15,247 bases of DNA. It comes from CAKSST01 sp045535505. GTDB lineage: Bacteria; Bacillota; Clostridia; Oscillospirales; Acutalibacteraceae. The notes beneath the pieces are model-generated. The model saw nothing but the letters and a program-made list of their open reading frames with translations. It was not told where the DNA came from and ran no database searches. Numbering within the stretch: the stretch's first letter is position 1; every line of letters starts with the position of its first letter. A program made the translations under genes and the position numbers. Positions 1 through 6,995 of this stretch are shown here, piece by piece. The DNA lies in contig JAZSLU010000016.1 of NCBI GenBank assembly GCA_045535505.1, forward strand, positions 1-15,247. Reading direction: 5' to 3'.

Positions 1-740
1 CCTGCGATAGCCATACCCTCGATAACTGCCAAGGGGTTACCCTCAAGAATTGAACGGTCCATAAAAGCACCTGGGTCACCCTCATCACCATTACATATAA
101 CATATTTTTCCCCATCAGGCTGTGCATATGCAACCTGCCATTTTCTGCCTGTGGGAAAACCGCCGCCGCCACGACCGCGAAGACCAGAATCAAGAACCTC
201 TTTGATGACGTCTGCCCTGTCCATTTTAAGAGCGTTTGCAAGACCCTTGAAAGCGCCCGAGCCGATTGCTTCATTAATATCCTCAGGGTTGATGGTTCCG
301 CAGCCGTTCAAGGCAACGCGAACCTGCTTTTTATAGAAGTTAATATCGTCTTGCTTAGTAACCTGCTCATTTGTAGCGGGGTCAACAAAAAGCAATCTTT
401 CAACAACTTCATTATTTTTAATATCTTTTTCAAAAATTTCTTCAACGTCTTCAACCTGCACAAGACGATAAAGTGTATCTTCAGGATAAATCTTAACAAA
501 AGGACCTTGTGAGCAGAAACCAAAACAACCTGCAATATTTACGCTCACACTGTCTTCCATAGCATTAGCTTTAATTAATTCTTCAAATTTACTCTTAATT
601 TCTGCAGAGTTAGAAGAAAGGCATCCTGTACCGCCGCAAAGAACGATGGCACGTTTGCCACTTGCACCCGAAAACTTAGCATTAAGGTTATCAGAGCAAA
701 CTGCAATTTTAGAATTAAGTTCATCAAAATTCTTAATCAT
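1..740 (-). CDS. NuoF-like NADH/FMN subunit of a second hydrogenase-type complex (3' end outside window)
   Basis: This is the first 246 residues of a NuoF/HydB-type flavoprotein, which oxidises NADH through FMN and passes electrons to iron-sulfur clusters in a soluble complex. An N-terminal thioredoxin-like [2Fe-2S] domain carries C35-x4-C40 and C72-x3-C76. The glycine-rich FMN/NADH motif GRGGGGFPTGRKW lies at about 189-201, followed by NGDEGDPGAFMDRS. The reading frame is open to base 1, so the rest of the flavin domain and the C-terminal [4Fe-4S] domains lie beyond the window. The ATG at 738-740 follows a GAGG ribosome binding site at 751-754 that overlaps the stop codon of the NuoE-like gene upstream, so the two are coupled. 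It is clearly a paralogue of the gene at 13027-14901, with the same domain order. The catalytic partner is not visible: [FeFe]-hydrogenase is most likely, and an NADP- or formate-linked enzyme is possible. Confidence 0.93.
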   Translation of the reverse strand, partial: MIKNFDELNSKIAVCSDNLNAKFSGASGKRAIVLCGGTGCLSSNSAEIKSKFEELIKANAMEDSVSVNIAGCFGFCSQGPFVKIYPEDTLYRLVQVEDVEEIFEKDIKNNEVVERLLFVDPATNEQVTKQDDINFYKKQVRVALNGCGTINPEDINEAIGSGAFKGLANALKMDRADVIKEVLDSGLRGRGGGGFPTGRKWQVAYAQPDGEKYVICNGDEGDPGAFMDRSILEGNPLAVIEGMAIA

Positions 741-752
741 ATTTCACATACC

Positions 753-1229
753 TCACATTGCACGATAATCTTCAATAATCTTGGGAATAGAATCAACGGT
801 AACTTTGGGATAAACCTTTCCGTTGATAGTAACGGCAGGAGCGATACCGCAAGCTCCGATGCATCTGAGAGCATCAAGAGTAAACAAACCATCCTCGGTA
901 GTCTCACCTGCTTTTATATTGAGCAGTTCGGAAAATTTATCAATAACCTGCTGAGCGCCTTTAACGTAACAAGCAGTACCAAGACAACAACCTATAACAT
1001 ACTTGCCGTTTGGTTTTAACGAGAAGAATGAATAGAATGTAACAACACCGTAAATTTCTGCAACAGAAATGCCTGTTTTTTCAGAAACAAGTTCTTGAAC
1101 TTCAAGCGGAATATATCCATATTCGTTCTGAATATCACTGAGAATCATCATTAAAGGGGTCTTTTCATCAACGTATCTATCGCAAATTTCACTAATTTTT
1201 GCAACAGATGCTTCATTTAAGCGAGCCAT
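753..1229 (-). CDS. NuoE-like [2Fe-2S] subunit (HydC type), second copy
   Basis: This is a 158-residue thioredoxin-like [2Fe-2S] subunit of the 24 kDa NuoE family, which relays electrons next to NuoF in NADH-linked hydrogenases and complex I. An N-terminal helical region (about 1-65) is followed by the ferredoxin domain with cluster ligands C82-x4-C87 and C123-x3-C127, in the contexts CLGTAC and CIGAC. Length and motif spacing are normal for the family. An in-frame ATG five codons upstream (1242-1244) overlaps the ribosome binding site itself, so I place the start at 1227-1229, six bases after AGGAGG. It is the first gene of its unit, with a candidate promoter at 1283-1311, and the NuoF-like gene starts 12 bases after its stop. 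NuoE-NuoF as leading genes is the usual order of trimeric or tetrameric NADH-dependent [FeFe]-hydrogenase operons. Confidence 0.93.
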   Translation of the reverse strand: MARLNEASVAKISEICDRYVDEKTPLMMILSDIQNEYGYIPLEVQELVSEKTGISVAEIYGVVTFYSFFSLKPNGKYVIGCCLGTACYVKGAQQVIDKFSELLNIKAGETTEDGLFTLDALRCIGACGIAPAVTINGKVYPKVTVDSIPKIIEDYRAM

Positions 1230-1235
1230 TGTACT

Positions 1236-1241
1236 CCTCCT
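1236..1241 (-). promoter_or_regulatory. Ribosome binding site AGGAGG of the second NuoE-like gene
   Basis: A perfect AGGAGG lies six bases before the ATG at 1227-1229. It decides against the longer reading frame whose ATG at 1242-1244 would sit on the Shine-Dalgarno sequence itself. Confidence 0.85.
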
Positions 1242-1263
1242 CAAAATTTTAGCATATTTTCAT

Positions 1264-1274
1264 GTGTATCACAC
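1264..1274. repeat. Short inverted repeat GTGT-3-ACAC at the expected transcription start
   Basis: Perfect 4-base arms with a 3-base centre sit just after the predicted -10 box. This is short enough to arise by chance. I list it because of its position beside the other palindrome. Confidence 0.25.
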
Positions 1275-1282
1275 GCTTTTTT

Positions 1283-1311
1283 ATGGTACAACTTTATAGA
1301 CGTTTTGTCAA
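1283..1311 (-). promoter_or_regulatory. Candidate sigma-A promoter for the second NuoE-NuoF unit
   Basis: On the minus strand TTGACA (1311-1306) is followed after 17 bases by TACCAT (1288-1283). The -35 box is perfect and the -10 box matches 4 of 6. Transcription would start near 1276, about 47 bases before the ATG. The -35 box lies inside the inverted repeat TTTTGT-tg-ACAAAA (1303-1316), and a second short inverted repeat (1264-1274) lies at the expected start point. Both could be operators. The rest of the gap from 1230 to 1404 holds AT-rich DNA with nothing else I can identify. Confidence 0.5.
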
Positions 1312-1316
1312 CAAAA
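1303..1316. repeat. Inverted repeat TTTTGT-2-ACAAAA over the -35 box
   Basis: The 6-base arms are perfectly complementary around a 2-base centre, and the repeat contains the TTGACA box. It could be a repressor operator. It loosely recalls redox-sensor Rex sites (TTGT...ACAA ends) but is shorter, so I do not assign it to Rex. Confidence 0.4.
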
Positions 1317-1404
1317 ATCATCGTAATTTTCTGCATTTTTTTGATAGTTTTTATCTTTTTTTGAAATAGTGCATAAATATATCGATAAATATATGATCGA
1401 ATAT

Positions 1405-1435
1405 AAAAAATCCCAAGTTTTACACTTGGGATTTT
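1405..1435 (-). terminator. Rho-independent terminator after the HTH-sugar kinase gene
   Basis: A 12-base-pair perfect stem (1407-1418 with 1424-1435, core TCCCAAGT/ACTTGGGA) encloses a 5-base loop. It ends on the minus strand in six T residues. It starts 21 bases after the kinase stop codon. Because the outer stem is A/T, the structure could also act on plus-strand transcripts, but no plus-strand gene approaches it. Confidence 0.9.
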
Positions 1436-1456
1436 AAAATAAATTTATCTGAATTT

Positions 1457-2671
1457 TTATAGCTCTTCCCAGCCGAAATTATCAATTAAAGCAAAAATAT
1501 CATTTTTGCTGCGCATACCGTCAATAGAGTTTTCGGCAAAAAGATTACATGCAGCTGCACCAGATGCAAACTCAAGAATTTCTTTATCACTGAAATCATT
1601 ATAAAGACCGTAAAGAGCACCAGCACAGAACGCATCACCGGCACCAACCGTTCCTTTAATCATTTCTCTGGGTATATTGACGGCTGTTACCATATTAAAA
1701 TCGCCGCTTGCAACGTCATAGCAGAAACCAGCTTTTTTACAATGAACAATAACCTTGTCTTTAACGCCAAGTTTTGCCATATGCTGCATAGTCTTTTTTA
1801 TGTTATCGATGTTCAGCGAACCATCCTCATAATATGGGTCAAGGTCTGAAAGCATTGATGACTCAATCTCATTAACAATAGCGTAGTTACAATATTTTAA
1901 AGCAGGGGCAATTTTTGCCTTATAATCAGCGGTACTATCAGAAACAACATCAATAGACGTCTTAATCCCCTGACTTTGAACATTATGTAAAAGTCGAGCC
2001 ATAACCGTACCATATTCACTATCTTCTTTATCAAACATATCGAGCAGTAATATATAACCAATGTGGAAAATCACACTGTTAATTGAGCTGATATCGATAT
2101 CATCAATAGAAAATTCCGCATTAGCGCCTCTTGCGTGAAAGAAGGTACGCTCTTTTCCAATTTGAGTAATAACGTCACTAAAACTTGTTGGCTTTGTGGC
2201 GCTAACGCAAACATTGTCACAATTAATATTATTTTCTTTCATAACAGACAAAACATATTTACCATACGCATCATCTCCAACCTTACCAAGCGCAGTAAGG
2301 GGTACACTGCTATCGATTTTCGCAATATCAATAGCCGTATTGGGAACGCAACCGCCAACAGCCGTAATAACATCCTTAATATTTGCAAGCATACCTGCTT
2401 TGGGATAACAGTCAACAACCTTGACAACATCAGCGAGAATATTACCGGCAATGGTAATGCCCTTACGGTCACCGCTCATAATATAGTCAACCGAAACCCC
2501 AAAAATTGAAGCGAGTGCAGGAAACTGCATAACCTCAGGATAACCTAAACCGTTTTCCCAACGGCTTACGGTCTTATCACTAATATTTAATTTTTCAGCC
2601 AACTGTGACTGAGTCATCTTATTTTTTTTGCGGAGATTTGCAATTAATGCACCAATAGATTTTGCATCCAT
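1457..2671 (-). CDS. XRE-family helix-turn-helix domain fused to a PfkB/ribokinase-family sugar kinase
   Basis: This is a 404-residue two-domain protein. Residues about 6-62 form an XRE/Cro-type DNA-binding domain (MTQSQLAEKLNISDKTVSRWENG at its core). Residues about 72-400 form a ribokinase-fold kinase with the first PfkB signature near 106-113 (GG-x3-N-x-A, N111) and the second as GTVGAGDAF at 340-348. The GAGD anion hole and catalytic base D346 are present, so the kinase may be active, although the usual DTxGAGD has G-T-V before it. The substrate cannot be read from sequence. The start ATG follows GAGGTG by five to six bases. The gene stands alone between its own promoter and terminator. 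I infer a regulator whose DNA binding responds to a sugar or nucleoside, analogous to ROK proteins but with a different kinase fold. A moonlighting enzyme is the alternative. Confidence 0.88.
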   Translation of the reverse strand: MDAKSIGALIANLRKKNKMTQSQLAEKLNISDKTVSRWENGLGYPEVMQFPALASIFGVSVDYIMSGDRKGITIAGNILADVVKVVDCYPKAGMLANIKDVITAVGGCVPNTAIDIAKIDSSVPLTALGKVGDDAYGKYVLSVMKENNINCDNVCVSATKPTSFSDVITQIGKERTFFHARGANAEFSIDDIDISSINSVIFHIGYILLLDMFDKEDSEYGTVMARLLHNVQSQGIKTSIDVVSDSTADYKAKIAPALKYCNYAIVNEIESSMLSDLDPYYEDGSLNIDNIKKTMQHMAKLGVKDKVIVHCKKAGFCYDVASGDFNMVTAVNIPREMIKGTVGAGDAFCAGALYGLYNDFSDKEILEFASGAAACNLFAENSIDGMRSKNDIFALIDNFGWEEL

Positions 2672-2699
2672 AAGTTCACCTCATAAATTGTTTTAATTT

Positions 2700-2728
2700 A
2701 TTATAATATTTTTTAAAAAAAGTGTAAA
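2700..2728 (-). promoter_or_regulatory. Sigma-A promoter of the HTH-sugar kinase gene
   Basis: On the minus strand TTTACA (2728-2723) and TATAAT (2705-2700) are separated by exactly 17 bases, close to a perfect consensus. Transcription would start near 2693 and give a leader of about 22 bases that contains only the ribosome binding site. The rest of the 132-base gap (2672-2803) is AT-rich. It holds only a weak inverted repeat (2754-2760 with 2776-2782) and no convincing terminator for the ClC gene. Confidence 0.8.
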
Positions 2729-2803
2729 CCTATTTATTTAAGAGATAATTAATAGATTTTTTTAGCATAACAAAGAAAATCTCTATAATTCATAGACAAA
2801 AAC

Positions 2804-4099
2804 CTATTCAATCATCAACTCTTTAAAACTATCAATTGATAAATGGCTAATTGACTTTACCTTAAACATTGATGTAATAGAATAACAAACAGCAACAGCA
2901 ATAACAACATAAAGAATATTATTAAAACCCATAAGTGCCTCTAATGTAAATACAATTGCTGTAAGTGGCATTCTCATCATACCGCTAATTGAGCAAGTAA
3001 TACCCAAAACAACACACAAGGAGTACATTTCGTTAGATAAATTAAAAAATTCAATCAGAGTGTTTGCAGTTAATGAACCAAGTAATGCGCCAATCGCAAG
3101 TAATGGCAAAAACATTCCGCCAGTAATACCGCTAATGTTTGCACACAACGTAAGGGTTGTTCTGATAAGCAACACAATAACCAAAAACAAAAATGAACCT
3201 TTAACAAACATTAATTCTTCGGTTAGTGAGTGTCCGGTTGAAATCAATTTAAAACTAAAGACACCACAAGCAAGTGATAACAAAAATACAGCAAAAATTT
3301 TATACTGAGTAGCCACACGCGAAAGTTTTTTATTAATAAACCGACTTAACAGCATATAGTATTTTAAAAACAAGACCGAAAAAAAGCCAACAACAACGCC
3401 TATAACGAGTGATATCCACAAAAACTTTAAAGAATATTCAGAAAAAACAAATTTATCAAATAGTGCAGCGTTAACACTTAATAAAATATTAAAAACACGT
3501 GTAGTTAAACGAGCAAATACTGCAGAAGTTAAAACTGCAAAAACAGGTATGGTTGATAAGCTCATCCCAGCCTCTTCAAAAGCAAAGGTTAATGCAGAAA
3601 CCGCAGACCCTGTCGCTACTGAAAAACCAGCGCATGCACCGCCGCCTATAATCGCGTATTTACAGTCTTCGCGTTTACAAAATTTCCCCAAAAACGTGCC
3701 TACGGATGCTCCAATCTGTACTGAAGGTCCTTCATTACCAAGAGGAACACCGACAAAAAATGACAAAAGAGATAAAAAATAAACGCCTATCAAACTGAAA
3801 AGCCAATTGAACATTACAATGCCTTTATGGGCTGCTACGGATATTGCTATTCCCCCACCGCTTAAATAGCGGTGTTTTTTATATATATTTGCAAGTAATA
3901 ATGATAGCAAATACAGCGTAACAACAGCAGGAATAACATATATCAAATTTGCTCTTAAAAATACATAGATACAACTTGAAAACTTAATAACATATTTAGC
4001 AACAAACTTAAAAAGAATGACAAAGCAAGTAGCTAAAATTCCTGTTATTGCAGAAAAGGAAAATACGTTTAAATAAGATAATATGCTTCTTTTCGTCAT
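2804..4099 (-). CDS. ClC-family anion channel or H+/anion antiporter
   Basis: This is a 431-residue polytopic membrane protein of the ClC family. The gating glutamate motif is GNEGPSVQIG (E123), the proton-pathway glutamates appear as FAFEE (E175/E176), and the second selectivity segment is GGMFLPLLAIG. There are no C-terminal CBS domains, as in short bacterial members. The first selectivity segment, usually GSGIP, reads GGGIA (81-85). The central anion-coordinating Ser is Gly and the Pro is Ala, so anion preference is uncertain. Retained glutamates favour an antiporter. I chose the ATG at 4097-4099, five bases after GGTGA. A TTG four codons upstream has no ribosome binding site. It is the last gene of a three-gene membrane unit, starting 17 bases after the MgtC-like gene. 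It is not an evident ClC-F fluoride exporter, since the GxEGP proline is kept. Confidence 0.9.
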   Translation of the reverse strand: MTKRSILSYLNVFSFSAITGILATCFVILFKFVAKYVIKFSSCIYVFLRANLIYVIPAVVTLYLLSLLLANIYKKHRYLSGGGIAISVAAHKGIVMFNWLFSLIGVYFLSLLSFFVGVPLGNEGPSVQIGASVGTFLGKFCKREDCKYAIIGGGACAGFSVATGSAVSALTFAFEEAGMSLSTIPVFAVLTSAVFARLTTRVFNILLSVNAALFDKFVFSEYSLKFLWISLVIGVVVGFFSVLFLKYYMLLSRFINKKLSRVATQYKIFAVFLLSLACGVFSFKLISTGHSLTEELMFVKGSFLFLVIVLLIRTTLTLCANISGITGGMFLPLLAIGALLGSLTANTLIEFFNLSNEMYSLCVVLGITCSISGMMRMPLTAIVFTLEALMGFNNILYVVIAVAVCYSITSMFKVKSISHLSIDSFKELMIE

Positions 4100-4116
4100 T
4101 AAAGTCACCAAACACG

Positions 4117-4806
4117 CTATTCAATTACACAAAAGCAAACGCCGTCAATATTTTCAATTTCTTTTCTGACGTTTTCGTTTACAACAGATGTAATTATATA
4201 AACACCCATGTTACCGTTTATGCCGCTTTTAGCAGGAACAATCTCAATTAAACAATCATTACTGAAAATTATTTTGATTTTTTCAGTAATGTCACCGGAT
4301 AGAGCAATATCACAAAGTTCAACATAAACATGAGCCGTCATCTTTCTTTTACGCTCAATTTTAGTTAAAAAGGCAGCAGTAAAGACGCACGCAAGCATAA
4401 CAATGAGAGCCGCCGTATAAAAGCCCATACCAAGAGTAATACCTATCGTTGCAGTTGTCCACATACCTGCAGCGGTGGTAAGGCCTGTTATTGCATTTCC
4501 GCTTTTAACAATAATCATACCTGCACCCAAAAAACCGATTCCCGACACAACCTGTGCAGCTATTCTGAAAGGGTCTGAGTTAAATCCAAGCACCTCAGCA
4601 GAATAAAGTCCTGCTAATGACGTCATTGCAGCGCCAAGACACACAAGAATATGCGTACGTAATCCCGCCTGACTGCCGTGGCGACTGCGCTCACTACCTA
4701 TAATACCGCCAAACAATACAGCCAATAATATTCTCAGCAACACAACAAAAACATTAATATTTGTATTCATTAAAAAAATATCATTAATGAATTTAATCAT
4801 AAACAA
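4117..4806 (-). CDS. MgtC/SapB-family membrane protein
   Basis: This 229-residue protein has the MgtC/SapB hallmarks. These are GSERSRHGSQAGLRTH near residues 37-52, GIGFLGAGMI near 89-98, and GLTTAAGMWTTATIG near 108-122, embedded in four to five membrane segments. A soluble C-terminal region of about 75 residues resembles the ACT-like tail of MgtC proteins. Family members affect magnesium-limited growth, membrane potential or acid stress, and their transport role is disputed. The reading frame begins with TTG at 4804-4806, six bases after GAGAGG. The next in-frame ATG (4798-4800) would leave a 12-base spacer, so TTG is the better start. The gene lies 13 bases after the TRIC-like gene and 17 before the ClC gene. 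Confidence 0.9.
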   Translation of the reverse strand: MFMIKFINDIFLMNTNINVFVVLLRILLAVLFGGIIGSERSRHGSQAGLRTHILVCLGAAMTSLAGLYSAEVLGFNSDPFRIAAQVVSGIGFLGAGMIIVKSGNAITGLTTAAGMWTTATIGITLGMGFYTAALIVMLACVFTAAFLTKIERKRKMTAHVYVELCDIALSGDITEKIKIIFSNDCLIEIVPAKSGINGNMGVYIITSVVNENVRKEIENIDGVCFCVIE

Positions 4807-4812
4807 AACTAA

Positions 4813-4818
4813 CCTCTC
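4813..4818 (-). promoter_or_regulatory. Ribosome binding site GAGAGG favouring a TTG start of the MgtC-like gene
   Basis: GAGAGG lies 6 bases before TTG at 4804-4806 and 12 before ATG at 4798-4800. The shorter spacing supports the rare TTG start. It sits just beyond the stop codon of the TRIC-like gene (4820-4822). Confidence 0.5.
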
Positions 4819-4819
4819 G

Positions 4820-5470
4820 CTATTTATTAAAAATTATTTTAGGCAACCTCCAACGATACTTTGCGGCAAGCATTCTCACAACAATAACCGCACCGGCCGA
4901 AACAAATGTTGTAAAAATTTTATAGTCAGTATATCTCATAACAAAATAATATATACAACAACCTAAAATTGATGCAACTGCATAAATGTGTTTTGTCAAA
5001 ACATACGGCTTTTCATTAACAAGAACATCACGTAATATTCCTCCGCCCACACCTGTAAGCACACCAAGAGTAACCGCCAAAAAGCCATTATTGCCATATT
5101 GAGATAACCTTGCAATTTCTACGCCTGTCACTGAAAATGCCGCAAGACCAACAGCATCAAAGATAATATTGATTTTATCAATCTTTTCTTTCATATTCTT
5201 AAAGTTTTTTGAGTTTATGTATGAAATAATAAATACTATAAGAGTAGTAATAAAAGCAACAAGCAACATATCAGGATGTAAAAAAACTTGTGGCGGAGTG
5301 CTGCCAATAATTAAATCTCTTATTGCCCCGCCACCAACAGCGGTTATGCAACCAACAGTAATCACACCAAACAAATCTAAACCAGAAGCAATAGCAACCA
5401 AAGCGCCTGAAACAGCAAAAGCAACCGTTCCAATTACTTCCATTACAGTAAATAATACATCACCAATCAT
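4820..5470 (-). CDS. TRIC-type cation channel family protein (UPF0126/YicG-like)
   Basis: This 216-residue protein with about seven membrane segments has an internal two-fold repeat. Each half carries the family motif GGG-x2-RD: GGGAIRDLIIG near 46-56 and GGGILRDVLVN near 142-152. Bacterial and archaeal members related to animal TRIC channels are monovalent cation channels, and earlier annotation called them UPF0126 or glycine transporters. The length is normal. The ATG at 5468-5470 follows AGGTGA by seven bases. It is the first gene after a strong promoter at 5491-5518, and the leader is only about 14 bases. It leads an apparent operon with the MgtC-like and ClC-like genes, which suggests a shared role in ion balance or membrane potential. 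Confidence 0.9.
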   Translation of the reverse strand: MIGDVLFTVMEVIGTVAFAVSGALVAIASGLDLFGVITVGCITAVGGGAIRDLIIGSTPPQVFLHPDMLLVAFITTLIVFIISYINSKNFKNMKEKIDKINIIFDAVGLAAFSVTGVEIARLSQYGNNGFLAVTLGVLTGVGGGILRDVLVNEKPYVLTKHIYAVASILGCCIYYFVMRYTDYKIFTTFVSAGAVIVVRMLAAKYRWRLPKIIFNK

Positions 5471-5490
5471 AAAACCATCACCTAATGTGA

Positions 5491-5518
5491 ATTATATCAT
5501 ATTCATATCAAAATTCAA
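5491..5518 (-). promoter_or_regulatory. Extended -10 sigma-A promoter of the TRIC-MgtC-ClC unit
   Basis: On the minus strand TATAAT (5496-5491) is preceded by TGA, giving an extended -10 element. TTGAAT (5518-5513) lies 16 bases upstream as the -35 box. Transcription would start near 5484, leaving too short a leader for a riboswitch. Confidence 0.75.
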
Positions 5519-5522
5519 CAAT

Positions 5523-5550
5523 AAAAAAACGACCATAATGGTCGTTTTTT
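5523..5550 (-). terminator. Rho-independent terminator after fucU
   Basis: The stem AAAAAACGACC/GGTCGTTTTTT (5524-5534 with 5540-5550) has a five-base loop and is followed on the minus strand by a run of seven T residues. The fucU stop codon (5549-5551) overlaps the outer stem, so transcription ends right after translation. It separates the hydrogenase/LDH/sugar gene string from the membrane operon. The symmetric A/T flanks could let it act in both directions. Confidence 0.92.
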
Positions 5551-5992
5551 ATCTAACTACACCTTTTTGCAACATAATGTTAGCATAAATTGCGCTCTCC
5601 CCTGTTGCAACAACACAATATGCGGATTTTGCTTTATCATAAAAATCAAAACGGTCAATATTACCAACACAGTCTTTGCCACGTTCATCATATTTTAGGA
5701 TAATCTCGTTATAGGTATCCCAAATAGGTGTTTTAATAACACCTTTATCGCAATCCATTAATTCCATTAGCTGTACAGGCTTATCAATATAATCATCAAG
5801 AGGAAACACTTGTAAAACAGCATCTAAAATTTCAGGCACACCGTGTCCGTCCATACGTATAACTATAGCATTCTTTCCCATCGATTCTGAAGGAAAATTT
5901 CCGTCAGCAATAACAAGACGATCACTGTGTCCCATCTCACACAACACCTTTAACAGTTGGGGTGATAAAATCTTAGGAATCCCTTTTAACAT
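5549..5992 (-). CDS. fucU: RbsD/FucU-family sugar mutarotase (FucU-like)
   Basis: This 147-residue cytoplasmic protein interconverts sugar anomers (L-fucose in characterised FucU; RbsD acts on ribose). The start MLKGIPKILSPQLLKVLCEM matches the FucU pattern and includes the catalytic histidine H22 in EMGHSD. Also visible are IADGNFPS, FPLDDYIDKPVQLMEL and the C-terminal TGESAIYANIMLQKGVV, which is very FucU-like. The length is typical. The ATG at 5990-5992 follows GGAG with about eight to nine bases between. It lies 61 bases after the TIM-barrel gene on the same strand and is closed by a terminator, so it looks like the last gene of that transcript. The substrate could be fucose or another deoxy- or aldo-sugar. 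No fucose isomerase or kinase is present to decide. Confidence 0.9.
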   Translation of the reverse strand: MLKGIPKILSPQLLKVLCEMGHSDRLVIADGNFPSESMGKNAIVIRMDGHGVPEILDAVLQVFPLDDYIDKPVQLMELMDCDKGVIKTPIWDTYNEIILKYDERGKDCVGNIDRFDFYDKAKSAYCVVATGESAIYANIMLQKGVVR

Positions 5993-6053
5993 AATGCAAA
6001 TCTCCGTATTTGATTAAGATAATTACAATATATTATATGTTTAATATCTTTAT

Positions 6054-6908
6054 TCATCCAACCAAATATTTACCAATATTGCAAAGAGATTTACTCATTT
6101 CTTCGAAAATAGGAGTGGGTAATTTTGAGGATGGCGCTGTCTCAAAAGAAAAAACACCATCAAAATTAATTTTCTTTAATGCGTGAGCAAAACTGTTAAA
6201 ATCAAATCTTCCGCAAAACGGCAACAAATGAGCATCAATTTTACCTATACTATCATGAACGTGCAGAACTCTTAAATATTTTTCACAGCGTTTTAGTTCT
6301 TTCTCGATATCCAAATCATGAAAGACATTCATATGGCCGGTATCAAGACACATTTTGAAATGGTCATCCTTAATATCTTTAATTAATTTTATAATTTCCT
6401 CCGGCTTAGATAGTGAAAATTTATGCCAGGGCATATTTTCAAGACAAATTGTAATACCATAATCTTTTGCAGTTTCAACCAACTCTTTGAAATAGTCATA
6501 ATTAATCTGGTATGTTTTTTTATGACATTTATTTTCAAGGTCATCTGTACCATACGGGATTAGAGGATGAACAACCCAATATTTACATCCGAGCAACGAA
6601 GTAAGGTATATTGATTTTTTCATTTTCTCCATACGTTCTCGTCTATCTGACGGTTGTAAATCACGAGGCGGATAGCGCCAAGTTCCGTGAACCTGAGAGA
6701 TTTCAACACCTGCTTTTTGAGCTAAGTCCTTATGATGTAAAATAACTTTCTCGATATTTGATGATTCCATCGTATATAATAGCGAATGAGAGTCAGACAT
6801 AGAAAAATCCACAGCATCAAAACCGTGTTGTTTAACCTTATTATAAACCTCATCACCAAATCTTCCGTAACCGTTATCAAACACATTAATAGAAACACCG
6901 ATTTTCAT
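6054..6908 (-). CDS. Sugar phosphate isomerase/epimerase-like TIM-barrel protein (xylose isomerase-like superfamily)
   Basis: This 284-residue protein is of the AP-endonuclease-2/xylose-isomerase-like fold, which includes IolE, IolI, hydroxypyruvate isomerases and ketose epimerases. The likely divalent metal ligands are in place: E157 (ICLENMPW), D189 and H192 (CLDTGH), H216/H218 (VLHVHDS) and E256 (FSFETA), with H74 and H114 at earlier strand ends. The exact substrate cannot be read from the sequence. I start it at the ATG 6906-6908, five bases after GGGTGG. A GTG three codons upstream overlaps that site. It lies between the dehydrogenase (87-base gap, no terminator seen) and fucU. This suggests a small sugar or cyclitol catabolic function, but partners such as a kinase or aldolase are absent. 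Confidence 0.85.
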   Translation of the reverse strand: MKIGVSINVFDNGYGRFGDEVYNKVKQHGFDAVDFSMSDSHSLLYTMESSNIEKVILHHKDLAQKAGVEISQVHGTWRYPPRDLQPSDRRERMEKMKKSIYLTSLLGCKYWVVHPLIPYGTDDLENKCHKKTYQINYDYFKELVETAKDYGITICLENMPWHKFSLSKPEEIIKLIKDIKDDHFKMCLDTGHMNVFHDLDIEKELKRCEKYLRVLHVHDSIGKIDAHLLPFCGRFDFNSFAHALKKINFDGVFSFETAPSSKLPTPIFEEMSKSLCNIGKYLVG

Positions 6909-6995
6909 AATTTCCACCCATTATTTTAAAATTCTTAATTTCTAGAAAAGGAGATTCAATTTAGTGTTGGAAATAAACATTAAGCCTATTATATG

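Noticed and set aside
2135..2509. A 124-codon open frame on the plus strand
   Set aside because: It lies wholly antisense to the HTH-kinase gene, has no ribosome binding site and reads as low-complexity sequence with no recognisable domain.
2754..2782. Inverted repeat AGATTTT/AAAATCT after the ClC gene as a terminator
   Set aside because: The stem is only A/T-rich with a 15-base loop and no T run follows on the minus strand, so I do not call it.
5465..5490. AGGTGATGG near the TRIC start resembling the GGNGAUGG piece of a fluoride riboswitch, tempting because a ClC gene is in the operon
   Set aside because: It is the ribosome binding site next to the ATG. The predicted leader is about 14 bases, far too short for the riboswitch, and the other conserved parts are absent.
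6032..6037. TATAAT on the minus strand upstream of fucU as a promoter
   Set aside because: The -35 position reads TGGATG, a poor match. Read-through from the gene upstream is the simpler explanation.
6988..6993. TATAAT on the minus strand just after the dehydrogenase stop as a promoter for the TIM-barrel gene
   Set aside because: There is no acceptable -35 box at the right distance, and in AT-rich DNA an isolated -10 hexamer is expected by chance.
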